From: Parachlamydiales bacterium
GTDB taxonomy: Bacteria; Chlamydiota; Chlamydiia; Chlamydiales; SM23-39
Assembly (NCBI GenBank): GCA_003151315.1
Contig: PLXF01000152.1
Coordinates: 1 to 6,037 of the forward strand
DNA: 6,037 nucleotides
Direction: 5' to 3'
Shown here: positions 1 through 4,518 of the stretch, in pieces
How the letters are laid out: each line of letters begins with the position of its first letter
Numbering within the stretch: position 1 is the stretch's first letter
Translations under genes and position numbers: made by a program
The notes under the pieces: generated by a model
Seen by the model: only the letters and a program-made list of their open reading frames with translations
Databases searched by the model: none
Told to the model about the DNA's origin: nothing

Positions 1-2
1 GG

Positions 3-45
3 CGCAAAAATAGTTCCCTATTAAAAATAGGGGGCTGTTTTTGCG
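3..45 (+). ncRNA. Long hairpin in the leader of the 132-659 gene
   Basis: Bases 3-21 pair with 27-45 over 19 consecutive pairs around a 5-base loop (taaaa). Sixteen pairs are Watson-Crick and three are G-U in plus-strand RNA (11-37, 14-34, 15-33). In minus-strand RNA those three become A-C mismatches, so the plus strand is the better folder. No T-run follows the stem, which argues against a simple terminator for an upstream gene. I could not match it to a known riboswitch class. It may be a leader element or part of a small RNA that starts before the window. Confidence 0.5.
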
Positions 46-53
46 GATCGAAA

Positions 54-100
54 GGCTGGGATGCCAGCATAGCTTGTCTGTCCAACTTTCCAGTGGACGG
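54..100 (+). promoter_or_regulatory. Two further small hairpins in the same leader
   Basis: Bases 55-59 (gctgg) pair with 64-68 (ccagc) around the loop gatg. Bases 80-84 (gtcca) pair with 94-98 (tggac). With the 19-bp hairpin upstream they form a row of three stems before the start codon at 132. Short stems such as these arise by chance, so a regulatory role is only suggested by their arrangement. Confidence 0.3.
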
Positions 101-120
101 AGTATAAAGGCCGGTTGAAA

Positions 121-125
121 AGGAG
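121..125 (+). promoter_or_regulatory. Ribosome binding site AGGAG
   Basis: A strong AGGAG lies six bases before the ATG at 132. It supports both the reality of this unrecognised gene and the choice of start. Confidence 0.75.
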
Positions 126-131
126 AATCAC

Positions 132-659
132 ATGGCAGCCATAGTAGAAGGAATCAGAACTCCACCCATTGTTGGTGTAGCACAAATTCAAAGACCTGAA
201 TCAATATTACACCCCCGATGGAACGGAAGACAATGGCAAGCGTACGCCCCTATAGGGGGTCGCACTTTCCCAGAAATTTTGAATATCACAGCGCCTAATG
301 GAGAGCCAGTTCCGGTGACTAAATGTGCGAATTGGGTAAGGGTAAAACATTGGGAAGATGAACGGACAGAATTGCAGCCCGATTATCTCGATGAAGTCAC
401 TGGCCCAGACCAACCGGTCAATACAGACTGGCGCAATACAACTGCTTATCGCGCCTGTTCTGTATTTGCTACCTGTGTCTTGCAGCTTCCCGGTGGGGAT
501 CTAGAAGAACTCCGGTCGGTTGGGCAATTCGACTATTCACGATTTGGCTATATAAAAATCGGAAAAGTCTGGGTAGACCCCAATCGTCCAACGGATGTAG
601 CCGCCGCACATCAACGAGTAGTCGCCGAAAGAGACTCCCATAATTGTGCTATTTTATAA
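132..659 (+). CDS. Hypothetical protein with a C-terminal CaaX-like motif (CAIL)
   Basis: I do not recognise the family of this 175-residue protein. It has no signal peptide and no membrane helix, and contains six tryptophans (RWNGRQW near residue 30, NWVRVKHW near 68-75, DW near 100, VWVD near 148), suggesting a compact soluble fold. The last four residues are Cys172-Ala-Ile-Leu. This fits the eukaryotic CaaX prenylation consensus, with a final Leu that would favour geranylgeranylation. Some intracellular bacteria secrete effectors that the host prenylates at such motifs. Whether that applies here is speculation, since the motif can occur by chance and no secretion signal is identifiable. 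The ATG is supported by AGGAG at 121-125, and a stable hairpin follows the stop. The gene appears monocistronic. I am confident it is a gene and have no functional assignment. Confidence 0.75.
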   Translation: MAAIVEGIRTPPIVGVAQIQRPESILHPRWNGRQWQAYAPIGGRTFPEILNITAPNGEPVPVTKCANWVRVKHWEDERTELQPDYLDEVTGPDQPVNTDWRNTTAYRACSVFATCVLQLPGGDLEELRSVGQFDYSRFGYIKIGKVWVDPNRPTDVAAAHQRVVAERDSHNCAIL

Positions 660-668
660 CCCTCAACC

Positions 669-714
669 TTTCTCCCTTCTTTGTTTCCTATAAGGCATCC
701 AAAGAAGGGAGAAA
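669..714 (+). terminator. Perfect 15-bp hairpin after the CaaX-protein gene
   Basis: Bases 669-683 (tttctcccttctttg) are the exact reverse complement of 700-714, with a 16-base loop. It starts ten bases after the TAA stop, the usual place for a terminator. The stem is followed by atctctt rather than a clean T-run, so intrinsic termination would be imperfect. It could instead protect the 3' end of the mRNA. Confidence 0.5.
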
Positions 715-863
715 ATCTCTTAAGAAGCGATCCCCTGTTCAAATTCATCTTATTAACGGCATGGAAACGCACTTCTCCATTGAATCACCTACCCATTGGT
801 ACTTTAAGATGAGGTGCGAAAATCAGGTGCAGGGAGTTGAAATCCGATCCAAATAGGGGCGGT

Positions 864-941
864 TCAGTCACAATTCAAAATAACTAAATGCCAAATACTT
901 ACATAGTGAATGCCACGAGCCAAAGAGATCTCAGTCACAAT
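864..941. repeat. Short direct repeat tcagtcacaat (two copies)
   Basis: The 11-mer tcagtcacaat occurs at 864-874 and 931-941, just beyond the 3' end of the gene fragment at 946-1203. It could be a footprint of an old insertion or deletion, but at this length chance is a real alternative. The rest of 716-945 shows no convincing gene. Confidence 0.3.
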
Positions 942-945
942 AGGT

Positions 946-1203
946 TTAAGCCCAGAAAGGAAGATAGAAAGCTCCCTTGCCAGAACTAGTTCCTCCATAA
1001 GGTTTAAGGAGGGAAGCTCGGACGGCATCTCGAATGATACGGGACACCATCGAGTAATTGGGTTGTGTGATGCCCATCCGAATGCGAAGAGAGGCGTTTG
1101 ACATCCTCTCACCTAGTATGTGCCGTAGACAGGCGTGCTGATAGGCGGATCGAATACGCTCCTCGGAATCCATATAATTATGGCTGGTATACTCGCAGAT
1201 CAT
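946..1203 (-). pseudogene. 3' fragment of an AlbA_2/RecG-related ATP-binding protein gene
   Basis: The 85-residue reading frame strongly resembles only the extreme C-terminus of the large family annotated as 'putative DNA-binding domain (AlbA_2) / ATP-dependent DNA helicase RecG-related' proteins. These are typically about 400-550 residues. Visible hallmarks are ERIRSAYQHACL near residues 15-26, the winged-helix stretch ERMSNASLRIRMGI near 32-45, SRIIRDAV near 54-61, LLKPYG near 65-70, and the typical terminal YLPFWA followed by a stop. The AlbA_2 and ATPase parts are absent. Reading upstream, the frame stays open for only about nine codons before a TAA. It is therefore a decayed remnant rather than a working gene, and the ATG at 1203 is probably just an internal Met. 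Family recognition is from memory of the motif, not from a search. Confidence 0.7.
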
Positions 1204-1247
1204 TGCACGCCAAAATGAGATCGCCGCTTAAAAATAAAAGATTCGAT

Positions 1248-1276
1248 TTGAGCGGAATATTTAAATCTCATATTAT
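1248..1276 (+). promoter_or_regulatory. Predicted sigma-70 promoter for the 93-residue gene
   Basis: A -35 box TTGAGC (1248-1253) and a -10 box TATTAT (1271-1276) are separated by exactly 17 AT-rich bases. Transcription would start near 1283, leaving a leader of about 27 bases before the ATG at 1310. The match is 4/6 and 5/6 to consensus. Confidence 0.45.
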
Positions 1277-1309
1277 CTTCTTTATTTTTCGCAAGATGAG
1301 GTTACGAAT

Positions 1310-1591
1310 ATGACAAAAGAAATCTGGATGGTCGAAGCAAATATGGATAGCGTTAATCCATTGGAATTTCGAGTGAAAAAGGCTGAAGAAATATTGAAAA
1401 CAAATGCAGTTCGCGCGCTCATAAAAGCAGGAGAATTGCCCACAAAGACGGAAATGGCAAATTGGATTACGGTAGCAATGGCTAGTAGTGAAAAAGAAGC
1501 GAACGAGAAATCTGAACGCCTCAGAGAAATGACTACTTCTGAGAGAGCTTATGCCGCATCTACTGGGAAGAGCCTCTATTTAAACCTTTAG
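1310..1591 (+). CDS. Hypothetical 93-residue protein
   Basis: I do not recognise this family. The protein is small, charged and predicted mostly helical. There is a Lys/Glu-rich helix near residues 21-45 (FRVKKAEEIL onward) and another near 57-80 (SSEKEANEKSERLREM). It contains no cysteine, no signal peptide and no membrane segment. The ATG is preceded by gatgagg (1295-1301), a moderate ribosome binding site eight bases upstream, and by a well-spaced sigma-70-like promoter at 1248-1276. Those signals are the main reason to call it a gene, although it lies in a decayed, repeat-rich zone. No partner gene is adjacent: upstream is an antisense pseudogene and downstream is repetitive DNA. It may be a lineage-specific orphan, or a remnant of a longer gene. 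Confidence 0.55.
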   Translation: MTKEIWMVEANMDSVNPLEFRVKKAEEILKTNAVRALIKAGELPTKTEMANWITVAMASSEKEANEKSERLREMTTSERAYAASTGKSLYLNL

Positions 1592-1643
1592 CATGAACGC
1601 CGATTCCACGATTTCACTCCCAGAAAATAACTTGGAAAAAAAT

Positions 1644-1661
1644 TTGAGACTTGATGGATTC
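1644..1661. repeat. Direct repeat copy 1 (duplicated tRNA 3' end)
   Basis: This 18-mer (ttgagacttgatggattc) is identical to 1825-1842. Read on the minus strand it corresponds to the 3' end of a tRNA: part of the T loop, the T-stem 3' strand and the acceptor strand. A looser similarity extends about a dozen bases further left in both copies (ttggaaa...). Duplication of a tRNA 3' end is what integrase-mediated insertion leaves as attL/attR, but the 181-bp spacing means no full element remains between the copies. Confidence 0.55.
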
Positions 1662-1683
1662 CGGGCTTCCCGCCGATTCCCCA

Positions 1684-1708
1684 CCCCATCGACGATGCGT
1701 CGTTGGGG
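1684..1708. repeat. GC-rich hairpin in the intergenic repeat
   Basis: Bases 1684-1694 pair with 1698-1708 (10 of 11 pairs, one T-T mismatch) around a 3-base loop. It lies in a GC-rich block (about 1661-1790) that stands out from its AT-richer surroundings. It sits immediately before the dispersed repeat at 1717-1763 and may belong to the same element. Confidence 0.5.
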
Positions 1709-1716
1709 ACCCCGGG

Positions 1717-1763
1717 CGTCGCACAGCTCCTCACTTCGAATCCATCCATCGCAATCCAAACTG
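1717..1763. repeat. Dispersed intergenic repeat, copy 1
   Basis: These 47 bases match 5991-6037 at 46 positions (the difference is G at 1738 versus A at 6012). A weaker match continues upstream (ttgggga before both). The copies lie 4.3 kb apart in the same orientation, both in non-coding DNA. The second copy is cut by the window end, so the repeat may be longer. It looks like a chromosomal repeat family rather than an insertion sequence, because no transposase frame is present. Confidence 0.8.
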
Positions 1764-1774
1764 TTGGATTGCGA
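1749..1774. repeat. Perfect 11-bp hairpin at the edge of the repeat
   Basis: Bases 1749-1759 (tcgcaatccaa) are the exact reverse complement of 1764-1774, with a 4-base loop (actg). The left arm and loop belong to the dispersed repeat. The corresponding right arm of copy 2 falls just outside the window, so it cannot be checked here. Confidence 0.6.
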
Positions 1775-1824
1775 CCCTCGCGGGGATAAAGGTGGTTTTT
1801 ACTTGAAGCTTTGGAAATAAAGAA

Positions 1825-1842
1825 TTGAGACTTGATGGATTC
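1825..1842. repeat. Direct repeat copy 2 (inside the tRNA-like 3' half)
   Basis: This is identical to 1644-1661 over 18 bases and forms the acceptor and T-arm 3' portion of the tRNA-like sequence at 1826-1872 on the minus strand. Because this copy continues into a T arm and anticodon loop while the other does not, it is the more complete copy. Confidence 0.55.
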
Positions 1843-1872
1843 GAACCATCGATCCTCTCATTAAAAGGAAGA
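1826..1872 (-). pseudogene. 3' half of a tRNA-Lys(TTT)-like sequence
   Basis: Read on the minus strand, this stretch has the canonical layout from the anticodon arm to position 73. It shows anticodon loop CTTTTAA (T33, anticodon TTT, A37), anticodon 3' strand TGAGA, five variable bases GGATC, a perfect T stem GATGG/CCATC around TTCGAAT, acceptor strand AAGTCTC and discriminator A. No CCA is encoded. The anticodon 5' strand TCTTC pairs at four of five positions, counting one G-T. Upstream there is no D arm and no GAGACTT at the expected distance, so it is not an intact tRNA gene. A 6-base match to the acceptor strand (minus-strand AGACTT, 1876-1881) lies much closer, which would make a D-armless fold of about 56 bases. 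Confidence 0.5.
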
Positions 1873-1967
1873 GTGAAGTCTATTTTATCTAGTTTCATCC
1901 AATCGTTACGAGCATGATTGTAAAGAAATTGGTTAATCGATGCAATTGGATTTTGCGGGTTTTTAAC

Positions 1968-2010
1968 GGTGCAATAGGAAGCTCGTTGCACCGCTATTGC
2001 ACCTTCCTAT
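1968..2010. repeat. Overlapping inverted repeats downstream of the deacetylase gene
   Basis: Bases 1968-1977 (ggtgcaatag) are the exact complement of 1994-2003. Bases 1968-1974 also pair with 1986-1992, and 1974-1981 with 2003-2010. The pairings compete with one another. The position, 31 bases past the deacetylase stop codon on the minus strand, suits a transcript end, but no T-run follows on either strand, so termination is uncertain. Confidence 0.4.
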
Positions 2011-2041
2011 CGAAAAAGTCACCTACCGGCTATTAACACTT

Positions 2042-2968
2042 TTATTTATTGTATTCGATCTCAGTATTGTCAATGAGAGGATCTTTCTCATTCAGAACGA
2101 CTTTTGCGATTTCATCTCTGCGCATAAAAACAACCCCAGAATGCTGCTTAGCATATTGGATGAATTGATCGATTGCCTGAACCATTGCTGGGGTACCGCC
2201 GATCCGGTCATGTAGAGCTACCATCATCATGCGGCGCTTTGTACTACCTTCTTCATATAGCTGATCAAATTCAAGTTTAAGTTCGCTCAAGAATTGCTCC
2301 GCTGAAAAGTGGTTAAGTTCAACTTGAACGATATCATTATTGCGCACAGTATAAGGCACTACTGCAAATTTTTGTTCTCGAACCATCGTTACAAATGGAA
2401 CGTCCCGACTTACGTCGTCGACATGATAGATGAGCCCCAGATCCTGGCAGATTTTCAGAGTGTTCTTGCTGCGAAGCAACCACCATGCATTATATCCGAG
2501 CGGTTTGAACCCGGTTATTTTTTCAATTGCATCAATTCCATCCTTGATGAATTTCGTCTCTTCTTTGTAACTCATTTTGTATTCACCATCTACCCACCGA
2601 ATTCCATGGGCTACGAGTTCGTGACCGCGGTCGGCGATGGCTTTAGCTAATTTCGGATTTTTAAGGGCCGCTTCTCCAACGACGTAAGAAGAAACCTTAA
2701 TGTTGTGCTTGTCCCATAAATCCAGCATCCGCTCAATCCCTTCTTTATAGCCATAGGCCCACCATGTGGCGGCAGGCAAATTTACATAGCCTTTTGACAT
2801 GGGAGTGTCAGACCAGGGAGACAAAGCTCCTTCTGGTTGGCCACCAGATTCAAAATTCATGTTAATGGTGATGACGAGCTGCGCCCCATTAGGCCAGAAA
2901 GCATCTCCGTAGACAGTATTTAAACCGAAAAATGCGATCAGAATCGAACAACCGAAGTGCTTCATCAT
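2042..2968 (-). CDS. Exported PuuE-like polysaccharide deacetylase family protein (CE4 fold)
   Basis: This 308-residue protein carries an N-terminal signal peptide (hydrophobic core CSILIAFFGL, likely cleavage after VYG21) and then a NodB/CE4-type domain. The arrangement resembles PuuE-like allantoinases and related peptidoglycan deacetylases more than classical chitin deacetylases. It has INMNFESGG at 35-43 where classical enzymes have TFDDG, VAHGIRWVDG at 119-128 carrying only one His of the usual HxxxH pair, VPYTVRNND at 204-212, MVALHDRIGG at 249-258, and RRDEIA at 283-288. These enzymes hydrolyse amide bonds; export suggests a periplasmic or envelope substrate, which cannot be named. The upstream in-frame ATG at 3019 is less likely as start, because AAGGAG (2975-2980) lies six bases before the ATG at 2968 and that start opens directly on the signal peptide. 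The gene is transcribed divergently from the 3176-5727 genes. Confidence 0.8.
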   Translation of the reverse strand: MMKHFGCSILIAFFGLNTVYGDAFWPNGAQLVITINMNFESGGQPEGALSPWSDTPMSKGYVNLPAATWWAYGYKEGIERMLDLWDKHNIKVSSYVVGEAALKNPKLAKAIADRGHELVAHGIRWVDGEYKMSYKEETKFIKDGIDAIEKITGFKPLGYNAWWLLRSKNTLKICQDLGLIYHVDDVSRDVPFVTMVREQKFAVVPYTVRNNDIVQVELNHFSAEQFLSELKLEFDQLYEEGSTKRRMMMVALHDRIGGTPAMVQAIDQFIQYAKQHSGVVFMRRDEIAKVVLNEKDPLIDNTEIEYNK

Positions 2969-2974
2969 AACGGG

Positions 2975-2980
2975 CTCCTT
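2975..2980 (-). promoter_or_regulatory. Ribosome binding site AAGGAG that fixes the deacetylase start
   Basis: On the minus strand AAGGAG is followed by six bases and then the ATG at 2968. The alternative ATG at 3019 would add 17 residues ahead of the signal peptide. Confidence 0.75.
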
Positions 2981-2990
2981 TATCAATTGC

Positions 2991-3019
2991 TGTATGCCTT
3001 GGACCGGAAATGACGTCAA
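2991..3019 (-). promoter_or_regulatory. Possible promoter of the deacetylase gene
   Basis: On the minus strand TTGACG (3014-3019) is followed after 17 bases by CATACA (2991-2996). The -35 box is strong and the -10 box is poor (3 of 6). The -35 box overlaps the perfect palindrome TGACGTCA (3011-3018), which could bind a dimeric regulator. Confidence 0.25.
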
Positions 3020-3131
3020 TAAAAACAGAAAATAATGTAGTTTGCACCTTTAATAGGGTTTAAGTAGGATGCAAATTTAAGGCAAATAGGATTGATCATC
3101 CCCCTCGCTGGAATCTATTGATCGGATGAAA

Positions 3132-3145
3132 TGCAAGGTTTTGCA
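3132..3145. promoter_or_regulatory. Candidate operator TGCAA-N4-TTGCA upstream of the three-gene set
   Basis: A perfect 5+5 dyad centred about 37 bases before the ATG at 3176, in the spacer between the divergent deacetylase and SnoaL-like genes. The 10-mer tgcaaattta, which overlaps its right arm (3142-3151), recurs at 3070-3079. This resembles the half-site pattern of LysR- or TetR-type sites, but no regulator gene lies in the window, so the role is inferred only from symmetry and position. Confidence 0.3.
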
Positions 3146-3175
3146 AATTTATATATATTATAAGGAACTAATGTC

Positions 3176-3742
3176 ATGAAATTTTACAAACAAGCCGCAT
3201 TGACTGGCATTGTTTTGATATTGCTAGGAAAAGTAGAAGCCGCCAATGCAAAAACGCAACCGGAAATCAAAGACAGTAATTTGGTGGCACCAAAAACGAT
3301 GACGATCGATCGCTCCTTGAGTAAGTCTAAATCTGAACAAATTATACGTGCTGCGCAGCTTTACTATACCTTTTGGAATACAGGAGATACAATTTATCTT
3401 GACGCTGTTATCGCTCCTGATTTTAAAGACAATACACTACCCGAAGATCGTCCACAAGGGCCAGAGGGGTTAAAGGCCGCATCAGAAAACTTTCGAACAG
3501 CCGTTCCTAATCTTAGTTGTTCCCTCGAAGATTTACTAGTAGTCGGAGATAAGGTGACAGCTCGTCTGATTTTTCGTGGTACATTTGAAGGAAAATTTAT
3601 GGACCATGCTCCTACAAACGAGCCGGTAGAGTTTATTGCCATTGACATATTGCACATCAAGAATGGCCGCCTTATTGAGGACTGGCATTTAGAGGATAAC
3701 CTAACTTTGATGAAGCAACTCCAAGCGGTACAGATTCAATGA
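3176..3742 (+). CDS. Exported SnoaL-like (NTF2-fold) ester cyclase family protein
   Basis: This 188-residue protein has a clear signal peptide (KFYK, then a hydrophobic core at about 7-17, with a likely cleavage after ANA at 23-25). A linker to about residue 52 precedes a single SnoaL-like domain. Features include YYTFWNTGD (63-71), DRPQGPEGLKAA (91-102), VVGDKVTARLIFRGTFEGKF (122-141), and the closing strand IDILHIKNGRLIEDWHLED (156-174). Members of this fold include polyketide cyclases and many proteins of unknown substrate. The signal peptide is unusual, since most SnoaL-like proteins are cytoplasmic. The ATG at 3176 has aagga ten bases upstream; an overlapping ATG at 3171 stops after two codons. 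The gene leads a probable operon with the SDR-like and MFS genes, 40 bases before the former. The fold is secure; the reaction is unknown. Confidence 0.8.
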   Translation: MKFYKQAALTGIVLILLGKVEAANAKTQPEIKDSNLVAPKTMTIDRSLSKSKSEQIIRAAQLYYTFWNTGDTIYLDAVIAPDFKDNTLPEDRPQGPEGLKAASENFRTAVPNLSCSLEDLLVVGDKVTARLIFRGTFEGKFMDHAPTNEPVEFIAIDILHIKNGRLIEDWHLEDNLTLMKQLQAVQIQ

Positions 3743-3770
3743 GTATAAACTGGCAATTTATTAATAAAAT

Positions 3771-3775
3771 AGGAG
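3771..3775 (+). promoter_or_regulatory. Ribosome binding site AGGAG before a GTG start
   Basis: AGGAG followed by seven bases and GTG at 3783 supports the use of this rare start codon. Translation from there gives the full Rossmann-fold N-terminus. Confidence 0.7.
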
Positions 3776-3782
3776 TCTTGCT

Positions 3783-4502
3783 GTGAACTTACTCGAAGAA
3801 AAACGTGTTGTTATCATTGGTGGTACTTCCGGTATTGGATTAGCAACTGCACGATTAGCCTCGAAGATGGGAGCTCGTCTAGTTATTACTGGACTCAATG
3901 AACAACACATGGCGAATGTTAAAAATGAATTTAAATCTAATGCTGACGTGTTCTCTTTAGATATTAGCAATGAACTGTCGGTCAAGAAGTTCTTTGATCA
4001 GGTAGGTGATTTGGACTATCTCACGACGCCTGGTTCGGTCATCCCTAAGGGTCCGTTTTTAACAATGGAAACAGCCACCGCTCGTGAAGGGTTCGATAGC
4101 AAGTTTTGGGGACAATATAATGCTGCCAAATATGCGGCTCCTCATATTCGTAAAGGGGGAGCGATTGTATTTGTTTCAGGTTTTATTTCGAAAAAGCCAC
4201 AAAAAAACTTAAGTGTGATGTCAACGGTAAATTGTGCTGTGGAAGGGTTAGGTCGCGCATTGGCAATTGAGCTAGCGCCTATACGCGTTAATGTTATTTC
4301 TCCTGGCATTATTGATACCCCGCGCTATGCAACTATGTCTTCTGTAGAGAGAGAAGCCATGTTTGAACAATTGACGAAAAAACTGCCGGTTGGTCATGTC
4401 GGGAAACCAGAAGAAGTAGCAGAAGGAATTTTGTTCTTAATGACAAATACTTTTATGACCGGACAAACTCTATTTATAGAAGGCGGACATCTATTGAGTT
4501 AA
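3783..4502 (+). CDS. SDR-family protein lacking the YxxxK catalytic pair
   Basis: This 239-residue protein has the usual length of a classical short-chain dehydrogenase/reductase. The cofactor-binding GGTSGIG is at 13-19 after beta strand VVII, Asp60 (SLDIS) is where the adenine-contacting Asp is expected, SPGIIDTP is at 173-180, and the C-terminal TGQTLFIEGG is at 226-235. NNAG is replaced by TTPG (81-84). Ser132 occupies the place of the catalytic Ser, but the expected Tyr and Lys of YxxxK are Met146 and Asn150 in SVMSTVNCAVEGL. As far as I recall, a divergent SDR subgroup shares this replacement, so the protein may be an altered enzyme or a non-catalytic binder. It uses a GTG start with AGGAG at 3771-3775. 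It sits between the SnoaL-like gene (40-base gap) and the MFS gene (16-base gap), which suggests a shared metabolite. A frame error is unlikely because the motifs on both sides are intact. Confidence 0.85.
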   Translation: MNLLEEKRVVIIGGTSGIGLATARLASKMGARLVITGLNEQHMANVKNEFKSNADVFSLDISNELSVKKFFDQVGDLDYLTTPGSVIPKGPFLTMETATAREGFDSKFWGQYNAAKYAAPHIRKGGAIVFVSGFISKKPQKNLSVMSTVNCAVEGLGRALAIELAPIRVNVISPGIIDTPRYATMSSVEREAMFEQLTKKLPVGHVGKPEEVAEGILFLMTNTFMTGQTLFIEGGHLLS

Positions 4503-4503
4503 A

Positions 4504-4510
4504 AAGGGGG
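4504..4510 (+). promoter_or_regulatory. Ribosome binding site AAGGGGG for the MFS gene
   Basis: AAGGGGG lies eight bases before the ATG at 4519 and starts just two bases after the stop of the SDR-like gene, consistent with translation within one transcript. Confidence 0.65.
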
Positions 4511-4518
4511 AATAATCT

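Noticed and set aside
1..131. A c-di-GMP-I (GEMM) riboswitch in the leader
   Set aside because: A GAAA and a GGGA resemble parts of the motif, but the conserved GCAAA and receptor segments are not in place.
644..856. Open frame of 70 codons overlapping the end of the first gene
   Set aside because: It runs through the 15-bp hairpin, has no good ribosome binding site and shows no recognisable protein features.
864..1112. Antisense and sense open frames overlapping the RecG-related fragment
   Set aside because: Only the frame at 946-1203 shows family similarity; the others are shadows of it.
1593..1820. Open frame of 75 codons directly after the 93-residue gene
   Set aside because: Its translation is mostly the GC-rich repeat and its hairpins, and no ribosome binding site precedes it.
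1640..1850. CRISPR array
   Set aside because: There are only two copies of an 18-mer 181 bp apart, with no regular spacers and no cas genes.
1801..1900. A complete tRNA gene
   Set aside because: The D arm and the 5' acceptor strand are missing at the expected distance, so only a 3' half is supported.
1731..1991. Minus-strand frame of 86 codons
   Set aside because: Its DGSNPSSL stretch is the translation of the tRNA-like T arm, and the rest crosses the dispersed repeat. The N-terminal half (NQFLYNHARNDWMKLD) looks somewhat protein-like, possibly a gene remnant, but I could not assign it.
2969..3019. Longer start for the deacetylase at 3019
   Set aside because: The AAGGAG at 2975-2980 and the signal peptide beginning at 2968 favour the shorter form; the extra 17 residues look like untranslated leader.
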